In this document: positions 36,433 to 50,100 of the stretch, piece by piece
Layout: each line of letters opens with the position of its first letter
How positions within the stretch are numbered: the first letter of the stretch is position 1
Assembly (NCBI RefSeq): GCF_021018805.1
Contig: NC_086247.1
Coordinates: 94,285,338-94,349,337, forward strand
Length of the DNA: 64,000 bases
Reading direction: 5' to 3'
Source of the DNA: Prinia subflava
Taxonomy: Eukaryota > Chordata > Aves > Passeriformes > Cisticolidae
Translations under genes and position numbers: made by a program
The notes under the pieces: generated by a model
Database searches by the model: none
Told to the model about the DNA's origin: nothing
Seen by the model: only the letters and a program-made list of their open reading frames with translations

Positions 36433-38597
36433 TTCTGCTCCTTCCCATCCCACCCACCTGCTCAGAAAATATATTGTCTCTTGAAAGTGGAACTATTGCT
36501 TTATGGATATTTATAAGCCAACCTGGGCAGCTTCTCAAATAATAGTCTAGGAGTCTATCCAAATGCTAGTTAAATCAGGAGGCTGTTTCTCTTCTTTCTC
36601 AGTACCACAGTTGTGGATTTTTCATGAGAGTCTTCTCACATTATTGTGGTCAGCCTTGGCTTTAACCTAGAAAGAGTAAAACCTGTTCTGATAAAATAAG
36701 AAAAGAATGATTTCAAGCTCAAATCACAACTGAAGTGTGATTAAAGTAAAAAAAAAGGACTTTGTCTGTATGTTGTTTTTCAAATATACGCTTCTTCAAG
36801 CCCTTATTAGCAAAGTGGCAGCAAATTTTTGCCTGAATTGAAGCTGTTGCAGCAGTATATTTATCAATGCAGAAGTAAAGAACACTATACTTTTGACAAA
36901 GTTCAAGTTTTGCAACTTTTCATGGAGTACTTACATAACAGTTAATGATGTGAACTTTGTTTCATTATGAACTTCAGAATAAGATACATTCTTCTTTTTA
37001 CCTTCTCACTGGCATTATTCAGTTCCTCCTTAGATATTATATTTGAGGAGCAAATACTGTTGGCAGCCAGTGTACTTATATGCCATCAGTGATAACAATC
37101 CTTCCTTTGTCTGACAAGGGTGGATGTTTATAAGCTCTTTGGGTTGTCTTTTACTTTGCTTGCACACAATACCAAGCATAAGGGGCTTCCAACTCTGTAA
37201 AACTCTAAATTAAGAATTCATCCTCAGCCATTTCATGTTGTAAAAGTAGCTCAATTTTAAGGAATTATGGTTTCTTTCAATGTGACAGAATCTTGGATTC
37301 AGATGTGTTGAAATGTTTAAATGGATTCTCAGGCATACAAAATCCCATACTCAGCTTGTGAGGATGTAGATCGAAGGGTTCAAAAGCTGAGGTGTGATGT
37401 GAACTTTTCTGGCAGATACTGCTATACTGCAGAAGAAAGTAGAAGGCTGAAAAATAAGTAATGCGCTCAAAGTTTATTCCCTGTGAGCTCTTGACTTGGA
37501 AGCCTAATCAAACCTATACATTCAGAAAGAGTAGAAAACTGAGACAAAAAAAAAAAAAGTAGTAGAGAACAAGAACAAATTAAACTTAGGAACAGTGTCT
37601 TTCTCAGTCTTGGGTTCTGCAGGTCTGGCTGGAGAATGAGAATAATTAGAATACAAACAGGAACTCTTTTTCTTCTTGTACCTATTGTTTCTCTTACATG
37701 TTTATGCCTTTGTATATTCACCGTCTGCCAGCACTTGCCCTCCATAGTTTTTTAAAAGCTGTAGAAATACTTACAAAAACTTTTAATACCGACAAAATGG
37801 TAGGGGGGGATTTTCAAAGAAACTTAAAAGAGTTGGTTTCCAAACCCTCCTGAGAATAGTTTCAGACCATATTACTTTAAATCCGTGTTACTTCAGATTA
37901 TTTTCAGGAGGTTAAAATGTAGGTATTGTTTACTCTATCAGTGATCTAGAAGGTGTTGGTTCAGCTACTACCATTGATTAGCTAGAAAATATGTTGCTGT
38001 TTCTAAGAACAGATTCTGCCCTTTTTTAAGATTAGTCATTGCAGGGGCAATGAGATGTTTTACTCTTCTCCAGGGTGCTGTGTATTATGCCTTGACTACT
38101 AGTTCTGGATTAATCCTAGCTGAAAAGCCAGAGAAAGGAGGCTAGTTCCCTTAACCTATGACCATATAGAGAGATTCACACTGCATAACAATTATTCAGA
38201 AAAAATAAGATATGAGTTGCATATGGAAATATAGAGCTGTCTTTGTCCATTGCCAAAGTCTGGGGCAAATGCAATCTCCATTTGGACACCTAATTCAAGT
38301 GATACAGTTAGATAGGGTTTATCTAAGTAACAATGCCCAGGGGTCTCACTCCTATGGTCTCTATACCGTTTTGGCATTCATTATGGGGCCTCTCTACCTG
38401 GTCAAAGAGCATGGACTTTGAAAGTTGATTGTCTTATTTGTGGATGATGAGCCCAAACAACTGATGCTCCCTTCTCATTAACATGATTCTTTTCATTACC
38501 TGTTTTATCTAATGCATTACCTTTGGCTCAATTCAATTTTGTTTAAATTACTCTTTACTGAAGTAGTAATTCAGACGGGTTTTCCTTGGCTTCACTC
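36433..38597. other. Unique DNA, no gene seen
   Basis: This is AT-rich. A 92-codon minus frame (37467-37745) has no family resemblance. An A-rich run lies near 37545. Confidence 0.5.
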
Positions 38598-38725
38598 CTC
38601 CACTATTGACATCAGTAGGAGAAGCAGCATTAGGTCAGTGCTTACCACTCTTCATAGGTTTTTTATGGCCAAGAAAGGTCAGCGTGATCATCTCCTCTGA
38701 CCTGCTGTATATACTAACCCCTCGG
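38598..38725 (-). mobile_element. Ancient CR1-type LINE 3' end remnant
   Basis: The plus strand reads ATTGACATCAGTAGGAGAAG (about 38605), then TTTTATGGCCAAGAAAGGTC and AGCGTGATCATCTCCTCTGA near 38690. This is the reverse complement of the end wording of old archosaur/turtle CR1 copies (a 'GTCAGA...GATCAT...GGCC' tail). It is highly diverged. Confidence 0.55.
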
Positions 38726-39772
38726 AGCTCACTAAGTAAAATGTGCAAAGTTTCTACTCTGTTACAGTCAATAGGTCTTTTGCCATTCCCTTTAAAGAAA
38801 GTATGTTAAAAAGTAATTTTTGAACAGAATTTAAGAATTTGAATGACAAATAAACTCTCAACCCTTTTGCAGATCTAGTTTACTTGTTTCTGGAAATACT
38901 GCTCCAGAAATCTAGCTTAAACATCAATTTTAGCCTGAAAACTCAAGATAAATTAAACTCACATGAAAACACTTTGTGGTCATGTGAATCTGTTTAATCA
39001 CACCAAACCTCCATCTAAATTCCAAGAATTTTGTCACAACATACATGTTAATGAATATTTTCTTTGGTAAGGGCTTTTGATTGGGCCATCTTGTAAGAGG
39101 AGTATGTTCACAGTGTTAAGAATACACGACGTCTTTTGAATGTAGAACCAAAGGTCTTTACAGCCACACAGATTACAGGATGTTTTTTTTAAAAAGCAGT
39201 CCCATCTTTTGTTACTTAGAATATGATATGTAGTTGAAAAAGAAAGTGCAGAAGCTGAGTCCTGAGACTTCGTAAAGAGTTTGGAAATGTTTATAACTGC
39301 AAATTGCTTCAGCTTAGCTGGTTAGTTTCTCTGAGAAACAGAAAGTTTCAGGAGTAATTTTTATTAAAAAAAAAATAAAATTCTAGTAATGCTTGTGACT
39401 CCTACAGTCATTTATACTGACATTCCAGTTACTGAATCTCAACTACTTGCATGCAGGGACATGGGTACTTACAGTCAAAATCCTCCTTAGAATAATAAAG
39501 AACCTCTGTCTGTGTCAGACAGTGACTTTTTCTATATTTTTGAGACCAGAGTGGAGAATTCTTTGGAGGAAAAGAAACGTATTCTGTGCTTTCGTTTCTC
39601 TTCATTTCCTTCACACAGATATTTCAGGGGAGTCTCATTTCAAGTATTGCATTTGAGAAGAAAAATTCACAGAAAACTGCAGAGCTTATTGTCCAGGTCT
39701 TCAGTTTGGAGCTAAGTGAATTGATTACATAGTTTCAGCTTGAAATGAACTTCTGACTGCTGGTTTATAAGG
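38726..39772. other. AT-rich unique DNA, no gene seen
   Basis: Overlapping frames at 39429-39715 (61-69 codons) are unrecognised. Confidence 0.5.
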
Positions 39773-40572
39773 TTGCTTACTGGAGGCTTTAGTACCATCT
39801 TCTGTGATACAGCAACTAACTTGGCAAGTTCACGGAGGACATGGGAGACCTTTTCTGGGCCCCTGTCTCTGCCTACAGTGTCTGATTCTACAGAAAATTG
39901 CCATAATTGTGAAGTTTTGAGGATTTGTTCTTCTCAGTCTTCTCCGTTGGTGCCAATACAATTTGTCCAAATAACCAGGCATTCATTGCTAACCATCTTA
40001 CTCACGTCCCAGGTGGCTTTTAGAGAGGGAATCATTTTTATCTCAAACTCAAGACAGTTTTTACACCAGCTCACCCAATGGGTTTTTGTTCAAACTTCTC
40101 TGCAAACAAAGCAGGCAGCAAAAATTAATCAGGTTCTCCATCTTTAGTGCCTACTCATCAGGCTAGAAGCTCTTCACAGAGCGGTTTGCTCATTTGGGCT
40201 GGAGTACCATTAATTAAAAGTTGTTTTACAATTCTTCTAGTATCATTAAATAAGGGCAGAGAAGCAAGGAGTGTGCTGTGTCTGGTAGTAGGATGTTCTG
40301 TTGTGAAAAGCACCTCACCTGGCTTCCTCCAGTGAGTGCTTTATTTCTACAGATAAAATAGCTTCAACAAGCAAACTGAGAGCTTCCCTCCTGCTTTGCC
40401 CTCCTTGCATGTCCAACGCAGTCATGGATAGTGTGGATTCCAGGCAGGAGCAGGGAATGCAGTTTGCAGATTCCCTGGAGAGAATGCAGTTGAGATAGAT
40501 TTGCTGCAATGCTGATGAATAATGGGGCAAAACAGTAACATTCCTCTCAGGGAGGGAAAAAAGTGAAGCCAA
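39773..40572. other. Open region on both strands, possible coding remnant
   Basis: On the plus strand a 124-codon frame (39773-40147) is followed directly by a 62-codon frame (40147-40335). On the minus strand the same DNA reads open for long stretches with few stops. One minus-strand stretch of roughly 60 codons (about 40161-40340) includes TPAQMSKPLCEELL, and another reads WCKNCLEFEIKMIP and REL-type helical words with a single stop. This could be a decayed retroviral or host gene copy on the minus strand, but I cannot name a family. It may equally be a chance low-stop region. Confidence 0.2.
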
Positions 40573-43500
40573 AATGTGCTTAATGTGGTTTGAATTTTAT
40601 TAGCCAAAATAAGTCGTCCACTATTGCCCTAGTCTTACTCCTAAGTATACAGAGGACTGTCTGTGTGCATCCTTTCTGTCACTGCACAAAATCCCTCAGA
40701 CTACCTGCCTTTTCTGATGATTTAGCAATAAACCTGTTACTAGAATCAGGGTTCCTTGCTTGTCTAGACTCTTAATTTTTATCACTGTAATAAGTAATCT
40801 TGTTCAAAATAAGTAAACCGGTTTTCCACTCCTATTTGTCATATGCAAAATGAAATAATTTCAGGGTATAACTTGTATGCTTTTAAGCATACTTTAAACT
40901 GCTGTGACTTTTGAATTTTGTGATTAAATGTAATTGTGATTGATTACCTACTGCCAGTCTCACCTGATTTCTAGAACTCTCATAGAAATTAAAGCTTTCA
41001 TCTCAACAAGAATTACCCATCAAAATAATCTGTAATAAGCAATATTTTCCCCTTATGTATATTCTGTAGTTCTAAGAAAAGGACAGTATATTGAATGCAC
41101 CTGGTGCATAACTGTAATGGAAAAAGGAAGGCACAGCCTACTAAATTTTCAGCTCTGGGAGGAGATGGAATCAGTCACACTGTATGTTGTTTATTATACA
41201 ACTCATTTCATTCAGTGTTTCTCTTCCAGTGAGAATTATTTTCTTGTTGACCTCAAGAAGAGAGTAGACTTCTCTGGTTCATTAAAAATAAATGTCAAAG
41301 CAAGATTATGTATAAATGTGCTTATAGCTGATTACTTCATTTTCTCATAAGATCTTATGTAGAATTTCAAACCACCTACATCATTGGTGACATGTACAAT
41401 CACAATTCTAATGACATATGACAGACTTTCCCTCTTCTTCCCTCCTCTTGGCCCCAAGCAAGAAGTCTTGAATAATTCCTACAGCTATGAAGAGGATAAA
41501 AAGGGGGAGATATTTGCACATGGGGGTGAGCTTTGACAGCTGCACTGCAAGGAGCACTTCATCTTTAGGGAAGACAGAGAGTTAAGTCCAGTTACCCTAA
41601 GCCCCCTTCATAGCCATTGCAAACACAGAGAAGAAGCTCACCTTTCATTATTTTAAAAAATAATGACTTTGATCCTTTTGGCAATGTTCTTATAAATGGA
41701 TGTGAGACCTAAACTTAAAAAATAACTTTCTTATATATTAACAAGTACAAGAAAATAAACCCCATAATTAGCTGGTGCCTCCAGCCTCTATTCTCCTAAA
41801 CAGCCGGGGGGAACCTGTGTTCTGTCATGATTGCTGACCCTGCAGTATTTAAATGGGACATGGAGCCCTTTGAAAATCTAACTCTGGACTTGGGCAAGGA
41901 GATTCTGAAAATCTGGATCATTCTTAGTCTAAGCAATGTGCTTATACCCCTGACTGGAACAAGCAAGGTTGTTCTCATCACATTCAGTCTTGCTCTACTC
42001 TGAAGTCTTGGATCAAAGAGATGCCTCTCAAATGACCAGAGTTCCTGAATTAGAGTTTTGGCTCATGTATCAATACCTGGAGTTAAAGATCCATCATTTT
42101 CACTGTGCTTTACGAAAAAAAGGGATAGTAACCAGGCAATTAACTTTGCCCTTTCTTTCCCTATTCTCCACTCCACTCCTTTTTGCTAGATCTTCTTAGG
42201 TGCACACACTGTATTGGTATTTCAAACTAATGTCTGCTTTACTGGTGACATCTCCAAACTGTTGCATATATACAGTATGCTTTGAGTGGTAAGGTAAGAC
42301 CTTTTTTCCTATAAAACCATGTTAAAACTTCACTTCTGAGCCATGTCTTTGTTTTATTTTGCTTTATGTTGTTTAGAGACTTTTGAATTTACTCTAACCA
42401 GTGCAAGACTGTGAGGGTAAACACATCTACAATACATTTTTTAAAAAATCTTTCTCCATTTAAGAGGGATGTCTGTTTATATACATTTCTTTCCTATGAA
42501 AAGTTTTAAAAATGTTTTAACTTATACTAATCCAGGCAAGGTGAGGTTCATCCATAGAAAAAAAATGCACACACTATAATTGTTCTTGGAGCACCACAAT
42601 ATTTACTTAACAAAGGCCTTAACACAGACATGCAGTAATTCCCATTATATATCTAAAGAAGATTGAAAGAACATGGTGTTTGTGTATTTGACTATAATCA
42701 GTGGTATGGAGTTCTTCCTCTCCAAGCTCTGTTTCAAAGGAGCTGAACACAGAGGTCCAAAGAGGAGAAACAAAGAATACACTTCAATATGATTCATTGG
42801 CTACTAAGTATATATATCTAGACTAGATTTATAGAACTCATAATTTCCAGCTGATATACGTTGACTTTTCTGGTCTCTTGCAAAACAGGAATGAACAGAA
42901 AGTAACAAATTTCATGGACTCTTCCATAGTTTGAACATTTGGTGTATTTTCAAAAAAAGGAGGCACCCTCAAACAAAAAATCTACTCAAAACAGATAATT
43001 TTAATGAAGGCGAAATTTGCCTTCAAAATTAATTAGTGTCTCTATGTAGATTTTTCAGGATCTGTGACTCGGTGTCATGGGACAAAGAACACAAGAGAAG
43101 GGGGGAGTGTATTGATCTGAGCTGTTTGTTTCCATCCCTCTCCCTCAGACGGGGTACAGTGGAGTCAAAATAGCCTGTACACTTCGCAGAAAACACTGAG
43201 TGTCTGCATACGTGGAGACATGATAAACATCTCTAAAATGGAATAAAAATAGTCTAGACATGGTAGTATGGAAGAGAAATACAAAGTGAAAGAAGAAGAA
43301 AAGTCGTTCCCCACACCTCAGGGAGGAAGTGAAAATGCCAGGCCTAATCTTACTTTTAGACAATTCTGCTGATCCTCAGTGCCAGGGCATACTTAAAAAA
43401 AACCTAACAGCTTCTGAAGGATATTTTAAATTACAGACACTGACTTGCCTTGACTCATGCTTTTGTAATTTTACTGTGCATTATTGCTGAAATACTGTTT

Positions 43501-43789
43501 TGTTTCTCTCCATGCAACTTCAGGTCTTTCAGAAAGGAAGATATTTGAGTTACCACTATGCAATTATGAAAACAAGGCATAAAGAGGGGAGGATCACCTA
43601 TGACAAAGACAGCTATGAAAGTTTTACTTTTTTTTTTAACTTTGGGGCAGCAAAGGGATTTTCACAGTGAGTTTCGGTTAGAAAAGTTACTTTGGAAAAA
43701 GCATTTTTTAAATTCAGTGAATAGATTTATTTACCAAAAAAAAATTTAAGGGGAGAATGGAGCATGAGAAACTAGTTCATCTGGTTTCA
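40573..43789. other. AT-rich unique DNA, no gene seen
   Basis: No element is assigned. The 41840-41925 part has words (GGAGCCCTTTGAAAATCTAA and TCTGAAAATCTGGATCATTC) that faintly recall ancient archosaur repeats. The 43145-43363 minus frame is unremarkable. Confidence 0.5.
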
Positions 43790-44320
43790 CCTCTTGTTTA
43801 GAGTGAAATCTACCTTGTGTTTGGTTATAACTATCACAGCATCCAGCCTTGATTTGAAGCAATCAGGAGATGGATAATCCACCATTTCCTTTGGTAGTTT
43901 GTTCCAACAGTTAATCATTCTCACTGTGGCTTATTTCCAATTGGAATTTGTCTGGCTTTTAGCCATTGGTTCTTGTTATTCATTTCTGTATTAGATTAAA
44001 GAGGACTTTACTACGTTGTATTTTCTTCCTGTGAAGGCACTTATGTACTGTAATCAAACCACCTATCAATTTTCTTTTTGATAAGCTAAATGGATGGAGC
44101 TCTGTAAGTCTTCCACTAAAAAACAGCTCCTTCAGGCCTCAAATAAGTTTTGTGGCTTTTTATCTCAACTGCTCCAATTCTTCAATATGGTTTTTAGAAA
44201 GTGAGCACAAGCTGTGTTCAATATCTCTGTCTTGTTCTCTAGAGAGCTGGTCCTAGTTGCCTTCATGTCTCTTCTGTTTATTCACCCAACAATTAGATTA
44301 ACTTTTTTCCATGAAATCAA
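43790..44320 (-). mobile_element. Ancient archosaur-type CR1 LINE, 3' region
   Basis: Read on the minus strand this block follows old CR1 wording in order: GAGAACAAGACAGAG, GGAGCTGTTTTTTAG, TTTAGCTTATCAAAAAGAAA, GTTTGATTACAGTACATAAG, AAGCCAGACAAATTCCAATT, GTTGGAACAAACTACCAAAG, GGTGGATTATCCATCTCC and AAATCAAGGCTGGATG. It is heavily diverged and lacks a clear tail, so it is far older than the CR1 copies at 9.4, 18.4, 28.5 and 30.5 kb. Confidence 0.8.
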
Positions 44321-47300
44321 AATAGAAGCCCGTTGAGTTGTGGGCTCACTGTGCTATCTGTACCCCTTTTAGAATAACTCCTGAAGAAAAACAGTGTCCC
44401 ACATTTCTGTTTTGCTACATACCTCACTTTGAATTGGCTGTATTGCACACTGGACCCAGAACTCCAATGGATTTAGAGCACTCATTCAACAGGCCAGCCA
44501 GCCTCCTCCTCACTTTCAGTTTTAACAGACTTTTTGCTGTCCCCAAATTTTAACGACAAAAATATTTCCGTAAGTATGCCACTTTTCAAAGCATTGCAAG
44601 GACCAGGCACTTGGCTGTTTTCTCATGGTCTGCTGTACTTTGATTAATGTTTTTGACCAAATGCTACATTAGAGTTTTTCAGAGTAGAAAGTTAGATTCC
44701 ATACAAGAACTAGCATAAAGCTAAATATCATTTCTTCCTTTAGTTAAGTTTGTGGGACCAGTAAATTTTGCTAGCTATACTTTTTCCAGTAGTGATATAT
44801 TAGATGCCTTTCAGTTTCCCAAAATATTTCAGTATCAGGTCTCTTTGAATTCTTAGATATCATCAAGTCCATGAACTCAGAAACTTCTTTATTTTGTCTC
44901 CTGAGTTACCAACATAGTACTGCCTGATGCATTTTTGATTACAACAATTATGATTTATTATAACACCATCTTGATATTTATACAAACAGCATCAATATTC
45001 ATTATTAAAATTCAAATTTGTGTCATTAGTAGTTTATAACACCTCTTCTCCACTAGGACTTCTTTCTGGTGGACTTTTAAGAATTTCTTCTCACTGGTTT
45101 TCCTTTGTTCATCATTTTATACAAGCCTTAGCTCCCAGCATCCTTATTTTCTACTAATATTTTACATTGAGGTTTTCATGTTTTTCCTCTATTTTGGCAC
45201 TTTTAGTTCCCTGCTGAAATGGGTGCATTCAGCCAGCCATTAAAATAAAGTGGGTTTCTCCTTTATTGATGATCATGGTATCTCAAAGATTTTTCGCCTT
45301 CTGATAAAACCTGTTCTTGAAAATTTGTTCATACTTTTCTACCTATATTCCAAATCCCTTTTTTTCTTGGAAATATCAATTTAGCTCTAGAAGAGACACC
45401 ACACATCACAATGCAGTGTGCTAACCTCTCACTACCATACTAAAATGCAATTCATTATTACTAGAATAAATAGTTTAAAAAATATTGCAACTGTAACTTT
45501 AGAGGTGATGGTTTTTATCCTTGTTCATGACTCTGCACATGTGATGTTGAAGACTTTGCTCAAAACAGTTTGTAATCATGGGCAATGTGTTGACCAAATG
45601 TGTTGGGCCACTCCACTTCTGCCAGGTTTTTTATTCATATGTTTTTGAGTTAAACACTTCTGTTACTGTAGTGACAGAATCCATCTTTTTTGAAATGATC
45701 TTTGTTTATTTGTCATGTGGCCAGTAATGTCATCTTTTTCTCTGTCCTACAAAGAGGTACGAAGCTTTCTACATCTTTATTTTTTACTAGAACTAATTGT
45801 TGGTTTAAAAGAAAGCATACTCATTCACAGTTGATGGGTGGTGACTCTTGTAGTTTTGCCCACTGCAATTTCCTGTCAGGCACATAGAGATGCTTCTTTT
45901 TCTAACATTCGAAAATTAAAACTCAGATTTGCAAAAGCCTTTGCTTATTTTATTCTCCAAAGGTCCATTTTCAGAAAGTCTCATAGCAGTAGGAGTGCCA
46001 GTCAGTTGGATTTAGGTGTACTGGTAATTAGCTCAGATTGGGGATAGTTTTCATACCTTTACATTTACTGTCCTGAGGGATCTGTGGACTTTTGCTGACT
46101 GAGAACCCACTCCATGTCCAACAGCCTCTTTTATGCCTGAAACGTTCTACTTGTTTTTGTATCTGCTGAAAGATTATGAAACTCCTATTTTTCTGATCCA
46201 AGAAATGGTTTGGGTTTTTTAAACAAAAGTCCTCTTGGATTGTCTGTGTCCCTTAATGAAAAGCATCACTTTTGAATATAAGGGCTTTCAGTCCACCAGG
46301 AATGTGTGTTTTCAGAAGGAAACTCAGAGTGAGAATGCCAGCCAATGTGGTGTTGGCTGGAGCAAACACATAAACTGTCAAATGTGTCATTTTTGTGATG
46401 ATGGTACTGGCTCAGACTGAAATCTCAAAGGGGAAGTGTTGGGAAGAACTACTTGTTGTTTCTGAAAGAAGTTGATAACATGTTCCACAACTGTCTTTGC
46501 ACTGCCAAATAAACCTGAGAAATCACTGTATCATAGATATTCAGTTAAATAGAAATAATTACAGCCATGCAATTATGTGTGTCACACAGGCTTATGTTTG
46601 GCCTAGCTAGTGCAAAAACTCTGTGCTCAGAAATTTGAACCATATGGAGCATGATACTTTAGTGTCTACAAAAATTAGTTCTGACGTTTAACATGGGTTT
46701 GTTTTCTAAATCTAACCAGCCTGAACATCCCAGCTTAAATGTTGCATGTGATTTGGTTTATAGGAACCCAGTAATATAATTTGAAATAGACTCAAATCAA
46801 AATGATAGAATTTAATATTGCAATACTGCAAATTTGGTAGAAGTTTAGTTCTGGTTTTGAACTTTTCAACCTTGGACCCAACTCTCACTAAACTATAGTA
46901 TATCTGACTTCATTTTATGAGTACAAATTTGCCCTTGTAAAACTTGCACTCTCATTCTGTCACATACTTAATTTACAGTGGAAATCTGATCATAGCCACC
47001 TCTAATTACCTGATTTGCAGCAGTACTTATTGCACACAACTTATTTGCAGTACAGCTTATTGAGAAGGGCAAAAATAGGCTGTAAACCTTACAAATGCAA
47101 AATACATATAGCAACATTCAGAAATATGGTAGAATTTGGGCTTTAGAAAACTCTCAGACTAGTCTGGAGTTTCACACAGCTTGTTCAATGTGAAAACCTT
47201 TTTTTTTTTCCTCACTAATGTAAAACAACATTTTCTCTAAGGCAGACTTAAATGAAATGTTTGTTTTCCTCACTGTGGGAAATGCTAAATTAGACACCAA

Positions 47301-48199
47301 GCATGGAACTGTCTCCAGAAAATGGACAGGCACAGGTAGCTGGCTTTTGGGCAGGAAGATAGGTCCAATGTTTGTTGTATTTTCAAGTCAGTCTACTCAA
47401 CATTGCAGAAGTTCTGCAATTTCTTTGTTCAGTTATTTTTTTTAGTGTCCTTGCTTTCAGTGCAGCATTTGAAAACTGTGTGTGCCAGGTGCAAATGTGG
47501 ACAGAGTAACTTAGAGTAAATTTTAACTGGTTTGTTCATATTGAGAAACTCTCTGGTCATCCTTCCACCCCTCTCCTTTTTTCTTACCTCTCTCCCCCTC
47601 TCTCTTTCCCACATTTGAATTTCTCTGTGCTCAGCCTTTTCTTTGTTGTTGCTTTGTATTGTGACTGGATTTCCCCCCCTCCTTCTCTTCAGTTTCACTT
47701 AACTGGAACATTAAGTAATCCTGAAGTTCTGCTATGAATTCTGAGCCACTCCAAGTTTTAAGTTAATTCAAGAATGAGACAAACAAGTTTGTTTCTTCTC
47801 AGCCAGGGAATGTGATTTTATTTTAAAGTTTATCAGGAGTATCTAGTATAATCTCTCCAATTTGAAGATATCGTATTTGACTACCTTTTTAACCCATAAC
47901 TTCCCACTAAAAGCACTAAACAAATACATGCTGAACTTCTGCAAGTTCAGTGATCTTATGCTAAAGTTAGATTTTAAAATGAGAAGAAATTAAAATTCTC
48001 TTGAATGCAGAAATATAGACAAGATCAGGGTTTATACCAGCTTAGACAACTTTTTAGACCCTGAAGAAATTAAAAAATATAAATCCCACAGAGGACCAAA
48101 AAAGGATAGGGATTCTTTTTTTTTAAATTTTTTTTTTTTAAACCAGTGTGGTGTGTGCATGTGTGTCCTTGTGATAAAGCTGTGAAGTTTTTGGCTGCC
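44321..48199. other. AT-rich unique DNA, no gene seen
   Basis: No assignable exon or further retroelement is visible. Frames of up to 89 codons are unremarkable. A polypyrimidine patch lies near 47565-47615 and T-rich runs at 48115-48140. Confidence 0.5.
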
Positions 48200-49120
48200 C
48201 TTTTCTGGCTTCTGTTGTTTTCTAGGGGCTCAGTGGGATAGATAGTTTGTGCTGTGACAGGACATGCCAACAAATTGCATCACTTCTGCCTCGGTGGCCG
48301 AGGACAATGACATGCCATATGCCCATGGCAAGAAATGAATGGGGCTCATTTACACTGGCACTGGGTGCCTTCAGCCCTGTCAGTCTTCAGAGGCTATCCA
48401 TGGCAAATTGGAAAGTAGCACTGGAGTAGCAGCAGCATGAAGAGATGCAGCCTGTAAAGCTCCCAGCATTCATAACTTTATGAAAAACATGCAGCTCCGA
48501 AAGGCAAAAAATATCCATGTGACACCCTGGATGCTCTTATCCCATCCCTTTGCAATTTAACCTTTTGTTTTCAGAAAGAAATAGAATCACCAGTCCTTTC
48601 CACCTGGGTGTTTTTCACATGCCACTAAAAAATAGAAAATTTAAAAAATCTTTGAATAAATTCCATCTGCAAGAAGAAAACAAAAACACAGTGGGTGTCA
48701 TGCTTCACGCATTCAAAACAGTTTCTCTGCTCAAATAGACTGCTGCAAAGATTTGCCCCAAAGTTGACCCCATTGCCTCCAGTTTGCACTCCAGCAACAA
48801 CAAAACTCATATTTGGCCTCTGACCTTCTTGGCAGCACGTCATTTGTTTCCATGTGTTGAAGCAAAGGATGATGGGCGATGATTAAAGAGCAGTGGGTCT
48901 GCTGGCCTGAGACACTAATGAGGATGAAATGAGAAGGTCAGCGATCATCCTCACATGGCAAACTAGGACATGGAGCTAATCTGTTGTTAATTGTCCTTTA
49001 CATTTGTTTTAAGGACAGTGGCAGGGATAGGTGGCAGTCATATGCCTCCCTTCTTTATAATCTCTGTAATTAGCATGAGAAATAGAGCTAAGCTTGCCTG
49101 GAGAAGCCTGAAATGTGCTT
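48200..49120. promoter_or_regulatory. Candidate conserved non-coding element cluster
   Basis: About 900 bp is repeat-free with scattered CpGs (CTCGGTGGCCGAGG at about 48290, GCACGTCATTTG at about 48835). The right part is dense in homeodomain-like words: GGGCGATGATTAAAGAG (about 48875), CACTAATGAGG (about 48913), CTGTTGTTAATTGTCC (about 48981) and GTAATTAGCATGAGAAAT (about 49067). No long frame is independent of the microsatellite that follows. Confidence 0.4.
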
Positions 49121-49130
49121 TTCAAGTGGG

Positions 49131-49246
49131 TTTTATTTTATTTTATTTTATTTTATTTTATTTTATTTTATTTTATTTTATTTTATTTTATTTTATTTTA
49201 TTTTATTTTATTTTATTTTATTTTATTTTATTTTATTTTATTTTAT
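49131..49246. repeat. Perfect (TTTTA)n microsatellite, ~23 units
   Basis: 116 bp of TTTTA (TAAAA on the other strand) without interruption. The 119- and 61-codon frames crossing it encode ILFYF-type repeats and are artefacts. Confidence 0.97.
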
Positions 49247-50100
49247 TATTTTTCCATTTGCTGCTTATACAAATCGAAGGTTGGCCAGAAGTGACTGACT
49301 GGCAAGTGTGGAGGCAGAAATTTGTCCTTGCTGTCCCTTTCATACAGTGACAGCCTATTAGATGTGCAGTATATAGTTCCTTCTCCTGCTCTTCCCACTG
49401 GTAGATTTCTCCTTAAATTTTCTGGCGATGCTGGTGGGCTGCTTGGATTTCTGTGCATCTTCTCTTCTTCACCTCTGTCATGAGCTAGCTGGCCCAGTTT
49501 TGTTTATCTCAAAGGTATCTAGGTCTGATGCAGGAGCATCTAGTCTTTCTGCACAAACTGTCCTGTAACTTGTCTGCCCCATTGCCCTCAGCTGACATTA
49601 AAATGAGAAAGCAGAGAAGAATACCCTGCTCCCTGAACCCACCACCACTAATGCACAAGCCTATCTTGTAAAATCTCAGCAGCCACAAGTTAACAGGGAT
49701 TACCTATTTAAATAAGGTGTTGCTGATTTCAAAACAAATATGCCTTCAAGCTGCTGGTATTTTTTCTCAAAACTGGCACTATAAGATATTAGATACAAAT
49801 ATTTTCCCATTACAAACCATTTGGTACATTCCACTGAAAAGGGGAGGCTTTCCACTGAAAAAGGGAGACAGTGGTTTCTGTCTCCTGTTTTGCTGCTTCT
49901 TTCAGAGAAAGAGAAGCCTTAAAGTACAGGTTGCTTGATATATACAGTATACAATTCCTCCTTCACTTCATTAGCTGCTAACTGGTCCTGATACACAACA
50001 ATCCTATGTGTGTATAACTTGTTTTGTCAGATCTGCTGAGAGAATGTGCATTCCCACTTTCACAGGGGTGTCCTTTTGGTAGAATTCCTAATTTTTATTT
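49247..50100. other. Unique DNA, no gene seen
   Basis: No element is recognised. A near-tandem GGCTTTCCACTGAAAAAGGG / CCACTGAAAAGGGGAGG pair lies at about 49831-49867. Confidence 0.5.

Noticed and set aside
41840..41930. Possible ancient archosaur repeat (TTTGAAAATCT-type words)
   Set aside because: The resemblance is too short and diverged to define a family or boundaries.
44338..44553. Extension of the ancient CR1, or a coding frame
   Set aside because: The sequence does not follow CR1 wording and the 71-codon frame has no family resemblance.
48991..49350. 119-codon frame rich in ILFYF
   Set aside because: It is a translation of the TTTTA microsatellite.
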